A stretch of DNA of 52,737 bases. Source: Pseudomonas sp. 10-1B. GTDB taxonomy: Bacteria; Pseudomonadota; Gammaproteobacteria; Pseudomonadales; Pseudomonadaceae. Shown piece by piece: positions 28,589-37,494 of this stretch (within the stretch, counting starts at the first letter, position 1; each line of letters starts with the position of its first letter). Made by a program: the position numbers and the translations under genes. The notes beneath the pieces were generated by a model. It was not told the DNA's origin. It saw only the letters and a list, made by a program, of their open reading frames with translations, and searched no databases. The stretch is taken from positions 1 through 52,737 of the forward strand of contig NZ_JYKS01000028.1 in the NCBI RefSeq assembly GCF_000935045.1, given 5' to 3'.

Positions 28589-29943
28589 TGCACGGCCTCC
28601 ACGGGGATCAGTTGCTGCTCGTCCTTGAGGGCCTGGATCATGGTGTCCTGCCAGTACTTGTGCTGCAGCACGAACAGGCCTTCGTCCTCGGTGCGCACAC
28701 CGGACAGCAACGGCTTGAGTTCGATTTCCTTGGCGGCATCGTCAGCGCCTTCCACCCAATGCGCCGCACCGCGGGACATGTCGTTCCAGCCGGTGCCGCC
28801 GCCGTAGCCGGTCTGGCACGAGCGGAACTCTTCCAGGTCGTCCGGGGTGGCCATGCCGCTGACGTTGAAGAAGTCTTCGTACTGGCGGATGCGCTTGGCG
28901 CGGGCATCGGCGCTCTCGCCTTTCGGCGCGATGCAGTAGATGGTGATTTCGGTCTTGTTCACCGAAATCGGCCGGGCAATGCGGATCTGCGAGCTGAACT
29001 GGTCCATCAGGTACACGTTCGGGTACAGGCACAGGTTGCGCGAGTTCTCGATCATCCAGTCGGCACGGGCCTGGCCGTAATCGGCGGCCAACTGGTCGCG
29101 GCGCTCGTAGGCCGGGCGGTCCTCGGGGTTGGCCCAGCGGGTCCACAGCAGCAGGTGGCCGTGGTCGAAGGAATAGAAACCACCGCCCTGCTTGGCCCAG
29201 GCACCGGCGCTCATGGTCTTGATCTCGTCACCGGCCTCACGCTGCTTGCGCTGGTTCTGGGTGGCGGCGTAGTTCCAGTGCACGGAGCTGACGTGGTAAC
29301 CGTCGGCACCGTTCTCGGCAGTGAGCTTCCAGTTGCCTTCGTAGATGTACGAGCTGGCCCCGCGCAGCACTTCCAGGCCTTCCGGCGACTGGTCGACGAT
29401 CATGTCGATGATCTTGGCCGATTCGCCCAGGTGCTCGACCAGCGGTTTGACATCGGCATTCAGGCTGCCGAACAAAAAGCCCCGGTACGACTCGAAGCGC
29501 GCCACCTTGGTCAGGTCGTGGGAGCCGTCGCAGTTGAAACTATCGGGGTAGCCGGCGTTGCTCGGGTCTTTCACCTTCAGCAGCTTGCCGCTGTTGTTGA
29601 AGGTCCAGCCGTGGAACGGGCAAGTGTAGCTGGAGCGGTTGCCGCGCTTGTGTCGGCAGAGCATGGCGCCGCGGTGGCTACAGGCATTGAGGAAGGCATT
29701 GAGCTCACCGTCCTTGTTGCGCGCGATGAAGATCGGCTGGCGCCCCATGGTCAGGGTGAGGAAGTCGTTCTTCTCGGGGATCTGGCTTTCGTGCGCCAGG
29801 TAGATCCAGTTGCCCTCGAAGATGTGTTTCATCTCCAGGTCGAACAGGCGTGGGTCGGTGAACATCTCGCGCTTGCAGCGGTAGATGCCCTTTTCACGGT
29901 CGTCCTCGAGCATGGCATTGAGGTAGTCGAATCCCAGGGACAT
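28585..29943 (-). CDS. benA: Benzoate 1,2-dioxygenase large (alpha) subunit BenA
   Basis: This 452-residue subunit carries the Rieske centre (Cys88, His90, Cys108, His111 in NACSHRGAML and CPFHGW) and the mononuclear iron ligands His217 and His222 (DGYHVSSVHWNY). Asp214 is the bridging residue. It hydroxylates benzoate to the 1,2-dihydrodiol carboxylate. I chose the ATG at 29943 (MSLGFDYLN) because GGAGACC lies at ribosome-binding distance. An ATG at 29958 (METLA) has no such site. It is the first structural gene, driven by the BenR-dependent promoter just upstream. Confidence 0.97.
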   Translation of the reverse strand: MSLGFDYLNAMLEDDREKGIYRCKREMFTDPRLFDLEMKHIFEGNWIYLAHESQIPEKNDFLTLTMGRQPIFIARNKDGELNAFLNACSHRGAMLCRHKRGNRSSYTCPFHGWTFNNSGKLLKVKDPSNAGYPDSFNCDGSHDLTKVARFESYRGFLFGSLNADVKPLVEHLGESAKIIDMIVDQSPEGLEVLRGASSYIYEGNWKLTAENGADGYHVSSVHWNYAATQNQRKQREAGDEIKTMSAGAWAKQGGGFYSFDHGHLLLWTRWANPEDRPAYERRDQLAADYGQARADWMIENSRNLCLYPNVYLMDQFSSQIRIARPISVNKTEITIYCIAPKGESADARAKRIRQYEDFFNVSGMATPDDLEEFRSCQTGYGGGTGWNDMSRGAAHWVEGADDAAKEIELKPLLSGVRTEDEGLFVLQHKYWQDTMIQALKDEQQLIPVEAVQ

Positions 29944-29979
29944 GGCCAGGGTCTCCATTGTTATTGTTTAGACCTGGTC

Positions 29980-30042
29980 AGGTTAGGGGCTGGGATTGGC
30001 TGGGAATATCCGCTTTGTGCGCAGTGATATCCGTTTTGTGCA
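29980..30042 (-). promoter_or_regulatory. BenR-activated promoter of benABCD with two tandem BenR boxes
   Basis: On the minus strand the boxes are TGCACAAAACGGATA (30028-30042) and CGCACAAAGCGGATA (30007-30021). They follow the XylS/BenR consensus TGCA-N6-GGNTA and start exactly 21 bp apart. A candidate -10 hexamer TAACCT (29980-29985) lies 21 bases after the proximal box. By my recollection of the TOL Pm promoter this is the same spacing as there. The proximal box has one mismatch (CGCA for TGCA). Confidence 0.88.
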
Positions 30043-30063
30043 GGTTGCTGTGACAGGCTCAAG

Positions 30064-30160
30064 GGCCTCTTCGCGGGCACGCCCGCTCCCACAGGTATTG
30101 TGTAGTGCTCAAGTGTTGTGAAGTTTCTGTGAGAGCGGGTTTACCCGCGAAGAGGCCGGT
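30064..30160. repeat. Inverted REP pair between benR and the benA promoter
   Basis: Facing units GGCCTCTTCGCGGGCACGCC and GCGGGTTTACCCGCGAAGAG, each with a TCCCACAG-type or CTGTGAGAG tail, occupy the space between the benR stop and the BenR boxes. They can terminate benR transcripts before the ben promoter. Confidence 0.9.
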
Positions 30161-30165
30161 GCGGT

Positions 30166-31122
30166 TCAGTGCCGATTGCGGAAGGTTTCCGAGGGCAGCT
30201 CGCCAAATTGCTGCCGATACACTTCGGAGAACCGCCCCAAGTGCAGGAAGCCGTAATCCAGGGCCAGCTCAGTCACATTGCGCACGCCACAAGTCGGGTC
30301 GTTCAGGCACGCACGCACCCGCTCCAGCTTGCGCTGGCGCACGTAATGCTTGGGTGTAGTGCCCAGATGCTGGTCGAACAGCGCATACAACGAGCGCAAA
30401 CTCATGCAGGCCTGCTCCGCCAGCACCTCGGCCGACAGCTCCAGCTTCAGGTTGCGCTCGATGTAGTCGAGAATGCGCTCAAGGCCGGCCTGCGGTGCGC
30501 TCAGGCTTTCACGGCGGATATTGGTGTTCATCAGGGTCAGCAGCTTGCTGGCGACAATCTGGCTGTAATGACCCTGCACCCGTGGCAGCGAATCACTCAC
30601 TTCCGCCTCTTGGCAGACCATGGCCAGCAGGTTGACGAAGCCGTCCAGCTCGTCCAGCCGATAATGGTTGCGCAAGAACCGCACGCCGCCGTCGGGGCGC
30701 TGCCAGCGCTGTTCATCGCAAATCGAATCCAGCAGCCGGGTCGGCACCTTGAGGATGAATTTCTCGCAGTCTTCCGAATAGGTTAGGTCAACCGGGTCGT
30801 CGGGATTGATCAGCAACAGCTCGCCTGGCACCAGGTAATGCTCACGCTTGTGCCCCCGCCAGAGGCAGTTGCCGTTGAGCAGCACTTGCAGGTGGTAGAT
30901 GGTCTCCAGGGCTGGCGAGGTAACGCGCACGCTGCCGCCGTAGCTGATGCGGCACAGGTCGAGTTCGGCGAACTTGCGGTGGCTGAGGCTGGCCTGGGGA
31001 TGAGTGGTGCGGGACAGACCGATGCAATGCTGGCCAACATGCTGGTTGACATAATCGGACACAGCATAAGGGTCGGCGTGGTGGAACACGCTACTGCGCT
31101 CGCTCAGCAGGCGGCTTTCCAT
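30166..31122 (-). CDS. benR: AraC/XylS-family activator BenR
   Basis: The 318-residue regulator has an N-terminal effector domain and a C-terminal double helix-turn-helix (LSAEVLAEQACMSLRSLYALFDQHLGTTPKHYVRQRKLERV and VTELALDYGFLHLGRFSEVYRQQFGELPSETFRNR), typical of XylS relatives. BenR activates the ben promoter in response to benzoate. I used the ATG at 31122 (MESRLL); a TTG two codons upstream is less likely. It lies directly upstream of and in line with benA, with its target boxes in between. Confidence 0.95.
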   Translation of the reverse strand: MESRLLSERSSVFHHADPYAVSDYVNQHVGQHCIGLSRTTHPQASLSHRKFAELDLCRISYGGSVRVTSPALETIYHLQVLLNGNCLWRGHKREHYLVPGELLLINPDDPVDLTYSEDCEKFILKVPTRLLDSICDEQRWQRPDGGVRFLRNHYRLDELDGFVNLLAMVCQEAEVSDSLPRVQGHYSQIVASKLLTLMNTNIRRESLSAPQAGLERILDYIERNLKLELSAEVLAEQACMSLRSLYALFDQHLGTTPKHYVRQRKLERVRACLNDPTCGVRNVTELALDYGFLHLGRFSEVYRQQFGELPSETFRNRH

Positions 31123-31365
31123 AGGCAAGGCACTCGGTATCGTTATTGTTCTGGTCGCCGCTTCCTACGGCCTTGTGGGCTGTGGTTACGGTCGTCACGG
31201 TCATTCTATCGAGCCGGCTGTGGGTCGTGGGGGCAGGCGACAGCCGGTGGATGGGCACACTTAAGCAAAAAGGCGGGGGTTGGGCAATGCAGCGATGGGA
31301 TTGGATGGGCGGATAGCGGACACGCCAAGTTTGATTGGTGTTCGGTAATCGAACTCATTTTGCAG
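31123..31365. other. benR leader region, no gene seen
   Basis: This is the first part of a 454-bp gap. It should contain the benR promoter, but I could not assign -35/-10 elements with confidence. No open frame with family resemblance is present. From 31366 the gap is REP DNA. Confidence 0.5.
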
Positions 31366-31556
31366 GTCTGGCCCTATCGCCGGCAAGCCAGCTCCCACCT
31401 CGACCGCATAGGCCTCAAACCCTGTGCAATACCTGTGGGAGCCGGCTTGCCGGCGATGAGGCCAGTCCAGGCAATACAAGACAGTTGCTCCCACCGCGGG
31501 GCCTGAAGGCTAGCGGTATCCCTGTGGGAGCTGGCTTGCCGGCGATAGGGCCGGTG
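31366..31556. repeat. REP cluster downstream of the GlxA-like regulator
   Basis: Three units of ATCGCCGGCAAGCCAGC type alternate in orientation. They are joined by the linkers CCTCAAACCCTGTGCAATAC and GGCAATACAAGACAGTTGCT and end with TTGCCGGCGATAGGGCC. The composition matches the clusters at 20862, 15150 and 44940. Confidence 0.88.
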
Positions 31557-31576
31557 AAGTTTCGCAGAATTCTGGC

Positions 31577-32632
31577 TCAGTGGACCGCCACATCCTGGCG
31601 CCCTGCCCACCCCTGGCTGCGTGCCCGATACTGTCGTGGTGCAATGGCGAACAACTCGCGAAAGCGCCGGTAGAAATGCGGGAAACTGACAAACCCGCTC
31701 GCGACCGCCACTTCGGTCAACGACTTGTTGGTGTGTTGCAACAACTGCCGCGCATGGGTCAGGCGCAGCTCCAGATAATAACGCGGCGGCGTGGCTTGTA
31801 CATGGCGGCGGAACAGGCGCTCCAGATGCCGCCTGGACAACCCGGCATGCTCAGCGATCTCGTCAATACCAATCGGGTCTTCGATGTTGGCGTGCATCAG
31901 CTCCAGGGCCAGGCGTACGCCCTGGGGCAGGCTGGGGTCGATTTCTGGCGCGCTAGCCGGTGCGCCACTCGCCACCCGCGAACGGTCGCAGGCCAGCATC
32001 TGCTCCACGGCCCGGCGCAATGCCGGGCCACCGCAGTGTTCAAGCAACGCCAGCATCATGTCCAGGGCACTGCTGGCACCTGCGCAGCTCATGCGGCGGC
32101 GGTCCAGCACATGGGCCTGGCGGCTGATGCGCACCTTGGGGAACAGCTCGCTCATCATCGCCCGGCCATCGGGGTGGAAGGCGCAGTCATGCTCGTTGAG
32201 CAAACCGGCTTCGGCCAGGAAATAGGCCCCGTTCCACAACCCGCCCAGTTGGCAACCCTGCTGGTCAGCCTGGCGCAGCTTGGCGCGCAGCAGCGGCGCG
32301 GTTTCCAGACGTACGCGGAAACCGCCGCATACCAGCAGGCAATCCAGGCCTTGTACGTCCAGATCAGCAAGTTGAGTATTGACCGGTAGAGCGATACCGA
32401 GGTCGCTCATCACCTGGGCGCCCTCGCCCACTACCTGGATCTGGAACAATGGCGTGGCACTCATCAGGTTGGCGGTGACCAGGCTGTCCATGGCGGCGGT
32501 GAAGGCCATCATCGAGAAGTGCTCGCGCAGGACGAAGGCCACGCGCTGGCAGGGCATTGAAAGTGTGGTGCGGATGGCGGGGTCCAAGTGGGCCAGGTTG
32601 GTGTTCTTGAGGATGCTTTCGAAGTGGCTCAT
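31577..32632 (-). CDS. GlxA-family regulator (DJ-1/PfpI domain plus AraC helix-turn-helix)
   Basis: The 351-residue protein has an N-terminal amidotransferase-like DJ-1/PfpI domain (residues about 30-190; GLDCLLVCGGF and GLWNGAYFLAEAGLL replace a catalytic Cys site). A C-terminal AraC DNA-binding domain follows (IGIDEIAEHAGLSRRHLERLFRRHVQATPPRYYLELRLTHARQLL). Relatives such as GbdR, CdhR and ArgR control betaine, carnitine or arginine metabolism. It is on the same strand as, and downstream of, a betaine-type ABC transporter, so a quaternary amine is a reasonable ligand guess. The start at 32632 was chosen because the longer frame runs into REP DNA. Confidence 0.88.
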   Translation of the reverse strand: MSHFESILKNTNLAHLDPAIRTTLSMPCQRVAFVLREHFSMMAFTAAMDSLVTANLMSATPLFQIQVVGEGAQVMSDLGIALPVNTQLADLDVQGLDCLLVCGGFRVRLETAPLLRAKLRQADQQGCQLGGLWNGAYFLAEAGLLNEHDCAFHPDGRAMMSELFPKVRISRQAHVLDRRRMSCAGASSALDMMLALLEHCGGPALRRAVEQMLACDRSRVASGAPASAPEIDPSLPQGVRLALELMHANIEDPIGIDEIAEHAGLSRRHLERLFRRHVQATPPRYYLELRLTHARQLLQHTNKSLTEVAVASGFVSFPHFYRRFRELFAIAPRQYRARSQGWAGRQDVAVH

Positions 32633-32660
32633 GGCTTTAACTCTACTGCGGGAATCGCAC

Positions 32661-32757
32661 TGGCCTCTTCGCGGGCTTGCCCGCTCCCACAGGTATTCCA
32701 CAGATTTCAGAACCTGTGGAGAGCCTGTGGGAGCGGGCAAGCCCGCGAAGAAGCCAG
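32661..32757. repeat. Inverted REP pair
   Basis: Facing units GGCCTCTTCGCGGGCTTGCC and GGGCAAGCCCGCGAAGAAGC with TCCCACAG tails lie between the ABC binding-protein gene and the GlxA-like regulator. They probably end the transporter transcript. Confidence 0.9.
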
Positions 32758-32772
32758 CGCCGATGGAACAGA

Positions 32773-33801
32773 TTACTTGCTGGCCTGGGCCGCCGCGTCA
32801 CGCGAGGCCTGCAACCACTGGTCGAACTCCTGGCGGTGCGCCTGCACCCATTCCTTGGCATGGCGGGTAATGTCGGCAGGCTTCTTCTCGCCCTGCTGCA
32901 TCTTCAGGTTCTGGTTGCTCTCGTCATCGGTGCTGATCTGCACCAGCGAGAGGAACTTCAGCGCCGCCGGGTTCTTCTCGGCAAAGTCCTTGTTCAGCAC
33001 CGCCACCACCTTGTCGATGGCAAAGCCCAGGTTCTTGCCGTGGTACATGGTATCGACGTCATTGTCACCACCCGGCAGGTCGGTCTTCGGCACTTCCAGC
33101 CAGACCACGTCCTTGCCCTCGACCAGCACGCTGGCGATCCACTGCGGTACCCAGGTGAAGTAGAAGATCGGCTTGCCTTCCTTGTAGCGGGTGATGGTGT
33201 CGGCCATCAGGGCGAAGTACGAGCCCTGGTTGACGGTAATGCTCTTGTCCAGGTCGTAGGCCTTCATGTGGTGGGCGATCACCAGTTCGCAACCCCAACC
33301 CGGGTTACAACCGGTCATGTCGGCCTTGCCGTCGCCGTTGGTGTCGAACAGCTTGGCGATCTCGGGCTTCTTCAGGTCGGTGATGTACTTGATGTTGTAC
33401 TGGTCGGCGGTTTTCTTGTCGATCAGGTAGCCCTGGGCCACGCCCGGCAGGATGTTGCCGGTCTTGACCATCACATCGTCACCCCCAGCCTGCTGGTAGA
33501 ACTGGCTGTGCAGCTTTTCCCACAGGTGCACGGTGAAATCGGCATCGCCATTGGCCAGCGCTACCATCATCACGCCGTACTCGGTCTCCTTCGGCTCCTG
33601 GACCTTGTAGCCCAGCTCGCGCAGGCCTTCCATGGCCACTTCGCCACGGAAGCGCTCTTCGGCGATGGAGGGGAAGATCGGCGTTACCTTCACGCCCTCG
33701 CCCGGTTTTTCCGTCGAAGCGTGTGCGCCCAGCGCAGCGGCCACCAGAGTCAGCGCCGTGGCGCATTTGAGGATGCTGCGGGAGAACTTGGATTCGTGCA
33801 T
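32773..33801 (-). CDS. Glycine betaine/choline-type ABC substrate-binding protein (ProX-like)
   Basis: The 342-residue protein has a Sec signal (MHESKFSRSILKCATALTLVAAALGAHA, cleaved before STEKP) and the OpuAC/ProX fold. KVTPIFPSIAEERFRGEVAMEGLRELGYKV, MVALANGDADFTVHLWEKLH, GCNPGWGCE and YFTWVPQWIAS are the typical blocks. It binds a quaternary amine such as betaine, choline or carnitine in the periplasm. It is the third gene of the leftward proV-proW-proX set, 68 bp after the permease. The ligand is not determined by sequence alone. Confidence 0.9.
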   Translation of the reverse strand: MHESKFSRSILKCATALTLVAAALGAHASTEKPGEGVKVTPIFPSIAEERFRGEVAMEGLRELGYKVQEPKETEYGVMMVALANGDADFTVHLWEKLHSQFYQQAGGDDVMVKTGNILPGVAQGYLIDKKTADQYNIKYITDLKKPEIAKLFDTNGDGKADMTGCNPGWGCELVIAHHMKAYDLDKSITVNQGSYFALMADTITRYKEGKPIFYFTWVPQWIASVLVEGKDVVWLEVPKTDLPGGDNDVDTMYHGKNLGFAIDKVVAVLNKDFAEKNPAALKFLSLVQISTDDESNQNLKMQQGEKKPADITRHAKEWVQAHRQEFDQWLQASRDAAAQASK

Positions 33802-33869
33802 CGTCGCTTACCTTCTTCTGATTTTTATCTTCAAGTGCGGCAGATCGAACGTCTCAAAAGTTGCAATGC

Positions 33870-34823
33870 TCAGGCGGTCTTGCGCCGCCCTTGCGGTTGT
33901 GCGGCGCCACACAGGCGCATCACCACGCCTACCGGGCCGGTGTGATACCAGCGCAGGCTCGGGTCGGCGCTGCTGCGGGCGCCCATGGCCTGGGTCAGGC
34001 GGTCGAGGAAGATCGCCAGCAGCACCAGCCCCACGCCACCGACCGTGGCCAGGCCCATGTCCAGGCGGCCGATGCCACGCAGTACCATCTGGCCCAGGCC
34101 GCCGACCGAAATCATCGAGGCGATCACCACCATCGACAGCGACAGCATCAAGGTCTGGTTGAGGCCGGCCATGATGGTCGAGGTGGCCAGCGGCAATTGC
34201 ACACGGGTCAGCATCTGCCGAGGGGTGCAGCCGAAGGCACGGGCGGCTTCGATCTTGTCTTCCGGCACCTGGCGGATACCCAGGTTGGTCAGGCGCACCA
34301 GCGGCGGCAAGGCGAACACGATGGTCACCAGCACGCCGGGGACGTTGCCGATGCCGAACAGCATCACCACCGGAACCAGGTAGACGAATGCCGGCAGGGT
34401 CTGCATGGCGTCGAGCAGTGGGCGGATGATGCGTTCCAGGCGGTCGCTGCGGGCACACAGGATGCCCAGCGGGATACCGATGACGGCGCAGAAGAACACC
34501 GAGGTCAGCACCAGCGCCAGGGTGGTCATCGATTCGGACCACACGCCGATCAGGCCGAGCAGGGTCAGGGTGACGAAGCACAGTACGGCCATGCGCTTGC
34601 CCGCCAACTGCCAGCCCAGCAGCGACGAGAGGATGATGCCAATGGTCGGCGGAATGCTCTGCAGGATGAACTCGATGCCATTGAGCACCTGGTCGATTGG
34701 CCAGCGGATGGCACGGAACACCTCGCGGAAGTTCTGCACCAGAAAGTTCAGGGTGGCGGTGACCCAGTCACCCAGGGGGATGGTGGCCACCTGGAACGGG
34801 TCGAGAAGGCTGAATTCGGACAT
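33870..34823 (-). CDS. Quaternary-amine ABC permease (ProW-like)
   Basis: The 317-residue membrane protein carries the binding-protein-dependent permease domain with EAA-like loop GIRQVPEDKIEAARAFGCTPRQMLTRVQLPLA and about six to seven helices. PFQVATIPLGDWV at the N terminus is a ProW trademark. A soluble C-terminal tail of about 40 residues follows the last helix. It lies 43 bp after the ATPase gene and would form the transmembrane dimer of the importer. Confidence 0.92.
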   Translation of the reverse strand: MSEFSLLDPFQVATIPLGDWVTATLNFLVQNFREVFRAIRWPIDQVLNGIEFILQSIPPTIGIILSSLLGWQLAGKRMAVLCFVTLTLLGLIGVWSESMTTLALVLTSVFFCAVIGIPLGILCARSDRLERIIRPLLDAMQTLPAFVYLVPVVMLFGIGNVPGVLVTIVFALPPLVRLTNLGIRQVPEDKIEAARAFGCTPRQMLTRVQLPLATSTIMAGLNQTLMLSLSMVVIASMISVGGLGQMVLRGIGRLDMGLATVGGVGLVLLAIFLDRLTQAMGARSSADPSLRWYHTGPVGVVMRLCGAAQPQGRRKTA

Positions 34824-34866
34824 GAGGGCTTACCTCTTCTAATAAACGCTGCGGGCGCTTCTGGTA

Positions 34867-36027
34867 TTAGTGGCGGCTCAGGGTCTGCAGCAGCTCGTTC
34901 TTCGACAGCGTGCCCTTGAAGGCGCCCTGGCGGTCGAGCACCGGTACCGGGTATGGCAGGTCAGCCGCGATTCCGAGTACCTCGTGCAACGGCGTGTCGG
35001 TATATACCGGGCGCTGCTCGTGCAGGCTGTAGCAGTCACTGGCGGTGGCGCCCTTGGCGTCGGTGTCGACCACGCCAAGCAACTGCCCGCGGTCGTCGAC
35101 CAGGTAACCGAATGGCACCCCGGCCTGGAAGCTCGGCGCCTTGCCGTTGACCTTGCATACCACCGCAGGGTCGAACTTGGCCACATCGCCGGCCTTGAGC
35201 ACCCGCGAGCTGTCGAAGCTCTTGAAGAAGGTGCGCACATAGTCGTTGGCCGGCTGGTTGATCAGCTCCTGCGGGGTGCCGATCTGCACCACGCGACCGC
35301 CTTCCATGATCGCGATGCGGTGGCCAATGCGGATGGCCTCCTCGATGTCGTGGGAAATGAAGATGATGGTGCGCTGTTGCTCGGCCTGCAGGCGGATCAG
35401 TTCGCCCTGCATCTCGCTGCGGATCAGCGGGTCGAGCGCTGAGAACGCTTCGTCCATCAGCAGGATCGCAGGGTCGTTGGCCAGTGCCCGGGCCAGGCCC
35501 ACGCGTTGCTGCATGCCGCCGGACAGCTGGTGCGGGTAGCTGTGCTCGTGGCCGGCAAGGCCCACCTGGCTCAGCGCCTCACGGGCTCGGCTGTGGCGTT
35601 CGGCTACCGTTACGCCGGCGATTTCCAGGCCGAAAGCGGTGTTTTCCAGCACGCTCATGTGCGGCATCAGCGCGAAGGACTGGAACACCATGCCCATTTC
35701 CTTGCGCCGGACATCGAGCAGGGCCTTATCGGAAAGCCCGGTGATTTCCTTGCCGTTGAGGTGAATGCTGCCGGAGGTAGGCTCGATCAGGCGGTTGAAC
35801 AACCGCACCATGGTCGACTTGCCCGAGCCCGAAAGGCCCATGATGACGAAGATCTCGCCACGCTTGACGGAAAAACTTGCATCGAACACGCCGACGACGT
35901 GGCCGGTCTTGCTGAAGATTTCGTTCTTGTCGGCACCCTTGCGGAGCATCTCCATGGCCATGTTCGGGTTGGGACCGAACACCTTGAAGATGTTTTTTAC
36001 CGAAAGAATCTCATCGGCATGGCTCAT
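34867..36027 (-). CDS. Quaternary-amine ABC ATPase with CBS domains (ProV-like)
   Basis: The 386-residue ATPase has Walker A GLSGSGKST, Q-loop VFQSFAL, signature LSGGMQQR, Walker B ILLMDEAFSALDP and switch FISHD. A C-terminal CBS pair (YTDTPLHEVLGIAADLPYPVPVLDRQGAFKGTLSKNELL) follows, which in OpuA/ProV senses ionic strength or nucleotides. I used the ATG at 36027 (MSHADEIL) behind AGAGGG. It is the first gene of the importer and is divergent from a LysR gene that may regulate it. Confidence 0.93.
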   Translation of the reverse strand: MSHADEILSVKNIFKVFGPNPNMAMEMLRKGADKNEIFSKTGHVVGVFDASFSVKRGEIFVIMGLSGSGKSTMVRLFNRLIEPTSGSIHLNGKEITGLSDKALLDVRRKEMGMVFQSFALMPHMSVLENTAFGLEIAGVTVAERHSRAREALSQVGLAGHEHSYPHQLSGGMQQRVGLARALANDPAILLMDEAFSALDPLIRSEMQGELIRLQAEQQRTIIFISHDIEEAIRIGHRIAIMEGGRVVQIGTPQELINQPANDYVRTFFKSFDSSRVLKAGDVAKFDPAVVCKVNGKAPSFQAGVPFGYLVDDRGQLLGVVDTDAKGATASDCYSLHEQRPVYTDTPLHEVLGIAADLPYPVPVLDRQGAFKGTLSKNELLQTLSRH

Positions 36028-36430
36028 ACGACCCTCTTTATTATGCTTATCAACCAATCTTTCAACATCGCACTTTCAATAAGGCGGGTAGAGATCAGTG
36101 CGAGTACGCTTGGCAGTCCGTTCAAATTCGAACGTGAGTCAAAACCGGCACGCAGAATGTCCTGCTTCAAAAAATTGTCCGACATCGATGTCTCGAATGT
36201 CGCGCCGTGGGTTTAACGTTAGGCCTTGATCCAGAGCGGGTCCAACGACATTTGCATGACGCTAACCATTACCTGAAGTTATCAATCGCGCCCAAGGCTT
36301 GTCGCAGAGCCTGCCACCCCTGCCTGCATGTGCGGGCGCAGCCTTGTGCTGCGAAGAGGCCGGCTCATACACTAGCGCTGCGCTGCCTCGGCGGCGGCGA
36401 CTCCATCTAATTACAAGGACCTGAAGCGAC
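36028..36430. other. Divergent intergenic region between the ABC transporter and lysR
   Basis: This 403-bp region must contain both promoters, but no consensus element stands out to me. Around 36330-36364 there is a degenerate REP-like stretch (TGCGGGCGCAGCC, TGCGAAGAGGCCGGC) whose stem no longer pairs well. No gene is seen. Confidence 0.5.
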
Positions 36431-37402
36431 ATGGTCAGACACTCCGAACCCGATCAGACCCTGATCAAGATGCCGTCGCTACGTGCGGTCAAGGTCTTCG
36501 TCGCCGCCGCCAAATACCAGAATTTCACCCGCGCCGCCGAGGCGTTGTGCGTGACCCAGGCGGCGGTCAGCCGGCAGATTCGCGAGCTGGAAACTTACCT
36601 GGGCGCGGAGTTGTTCACCCGCGTGGGCCGCGCGGTAGAGCTGACGGTGGCCGGTTCGATCTTCTTCGATGCGGTGCAGTTATCGTTCGTCAACATCTCC
36701 CAGGCCGCCGAGCGTATTCGCAGCAACACCAACCCCAAGCACGTGGTCACCCTGTGCTGTTCGCCGGCCTTTGCCGCGCTGTGGATGGGGCCGCGGATGC
36801 CGAAGTTCTTCGACGAGAACCCGGACATCGACATCAACCTGGTGACCACGCAGAACTTCCTGTCGATGGAGCCAGGGGTACGCCCGGACATCTACATCAC
36901 CAAACTGGGCAAGATCCAGGCAGGCTACAGCTGCCACCCGCTCAATCATGACGTGATCTACCCGGTGTGTACCGCGCAATACCTGGCCGAGCACCCCGAG
37001 GTGCGTACGCTGGAGGGGCTGCGCGACGGTTCGTTGCTCAACCTCAGCCCCTATGGCCGTTCGCAGGTGGCCGAGCACGTGGACTGGCATGTCTGGCTGG
37101 CGTTTTATGATATCGACCTGAAGAGCCGTGCCAGCACGGCGCCGCACTTTTTCAATGCCAACGATTACAACCTGCTGGTGCAGCTGGCGTTGGGCAACCA
37201 GGGCGTGGCACTGGGCTGGCATCACCTGGTAGCGCCGCTGGTGGCCCAAGGCTTGCTGGTACGGCCCGTGACGCAGGAACTGGTGTTGAAGGACACCTTC
37301 CATTTCCTGGCATTCAACGAAGACAAGGAACATGACCCCAGTTGCCGCAGGCTGCGCGACTGGCTGCTGGCGGAGTTTCAGCCGTTGCTGGAATCGTTGT
37401 GA
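36431..37402 (+). CDS. LysR-family regulator, probable regulator of the ABC transporter
   Basis: The 323-residue protein has a GcvA-like winged helix (MPSLRAVKVFVAAAKYQNFTRAAEALCVTQAAVSRQIRELETYLGAELFTRVGRAVELT) and a LysR effector domain. It resembles regulators that sit next to choline or betaine uptake genes. Divergent placement from the proV-like gene supports control of that operon. Either the ATG at 36431 or the internal Met at residue 14 could start translation; I kept the first. Confidence 0.88.
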   Translation: MVRHSEPDQTLIKMPSLRAVKVFVAAAKYQNFTRAAEALCVTQAAVSRQIRELETYLGAELFTRVGRAVELTVAGSIFFDAVQLSFVNISQAAERIRSNTNPKHVVTLCCSPAFAALWMGPRMPKFFDENPDIDINLVTTQNFLSMEPGVRPDIYITKLGKIQAGYSCHPLNHDVIYPVCTAQYLAEHPEVRTLEGLRDGSLLNLSPYGRSQVAEHVDWHVWLAFYDIDLKSRASTAPHFFNANDYNLLVQLALGNQGVALGWHHLVAPLVAQGLLVRPVTQELVLKDTFHFLAFNEDKEHDPSCRRLRDWLLAEFQPLLESL

Positions 37403-37419
37403 TCCTGGGCTGCCTGTGC

Positions 37420-37456
37420 GGGCCTATTCGCGGGTAAACCCGCTCCTACAGGTTTA
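37420..37456. repeat. Single REP element
   Basis: GGCCTATTCGCGGGTAAACC followed by CGCTCCTACAGG lies between the convergent lysR and lipoprotein genes. It is a solitary unit, unlike the paired arrangement seen at most sites. Confidence 0.85.
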
Positions 37457-37494
37457 TCACAGGTTCTGAAAACTGTGCTGTTGCGGCCCCCTGT

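Noticed and set aside
28588..30027. A 479-codon rightward open frame opposite benA
   Set aside because: It is antisense to a well-supported dioxygenase subunit and crosses the ben promoter; it matches no family.
31577..32632. Naming this regulator GbdR or CdhR
   Set aside because: The domain layout fits, but the N-terminal sequence does not clearly match either, so no symbol is given.
36330..36364. A full REP element between the ABC transporter and lysR
   Set aside because: Only fragments of the consensus remain and the stem does not pair well, so it is mentioned within the intergenic entry only.
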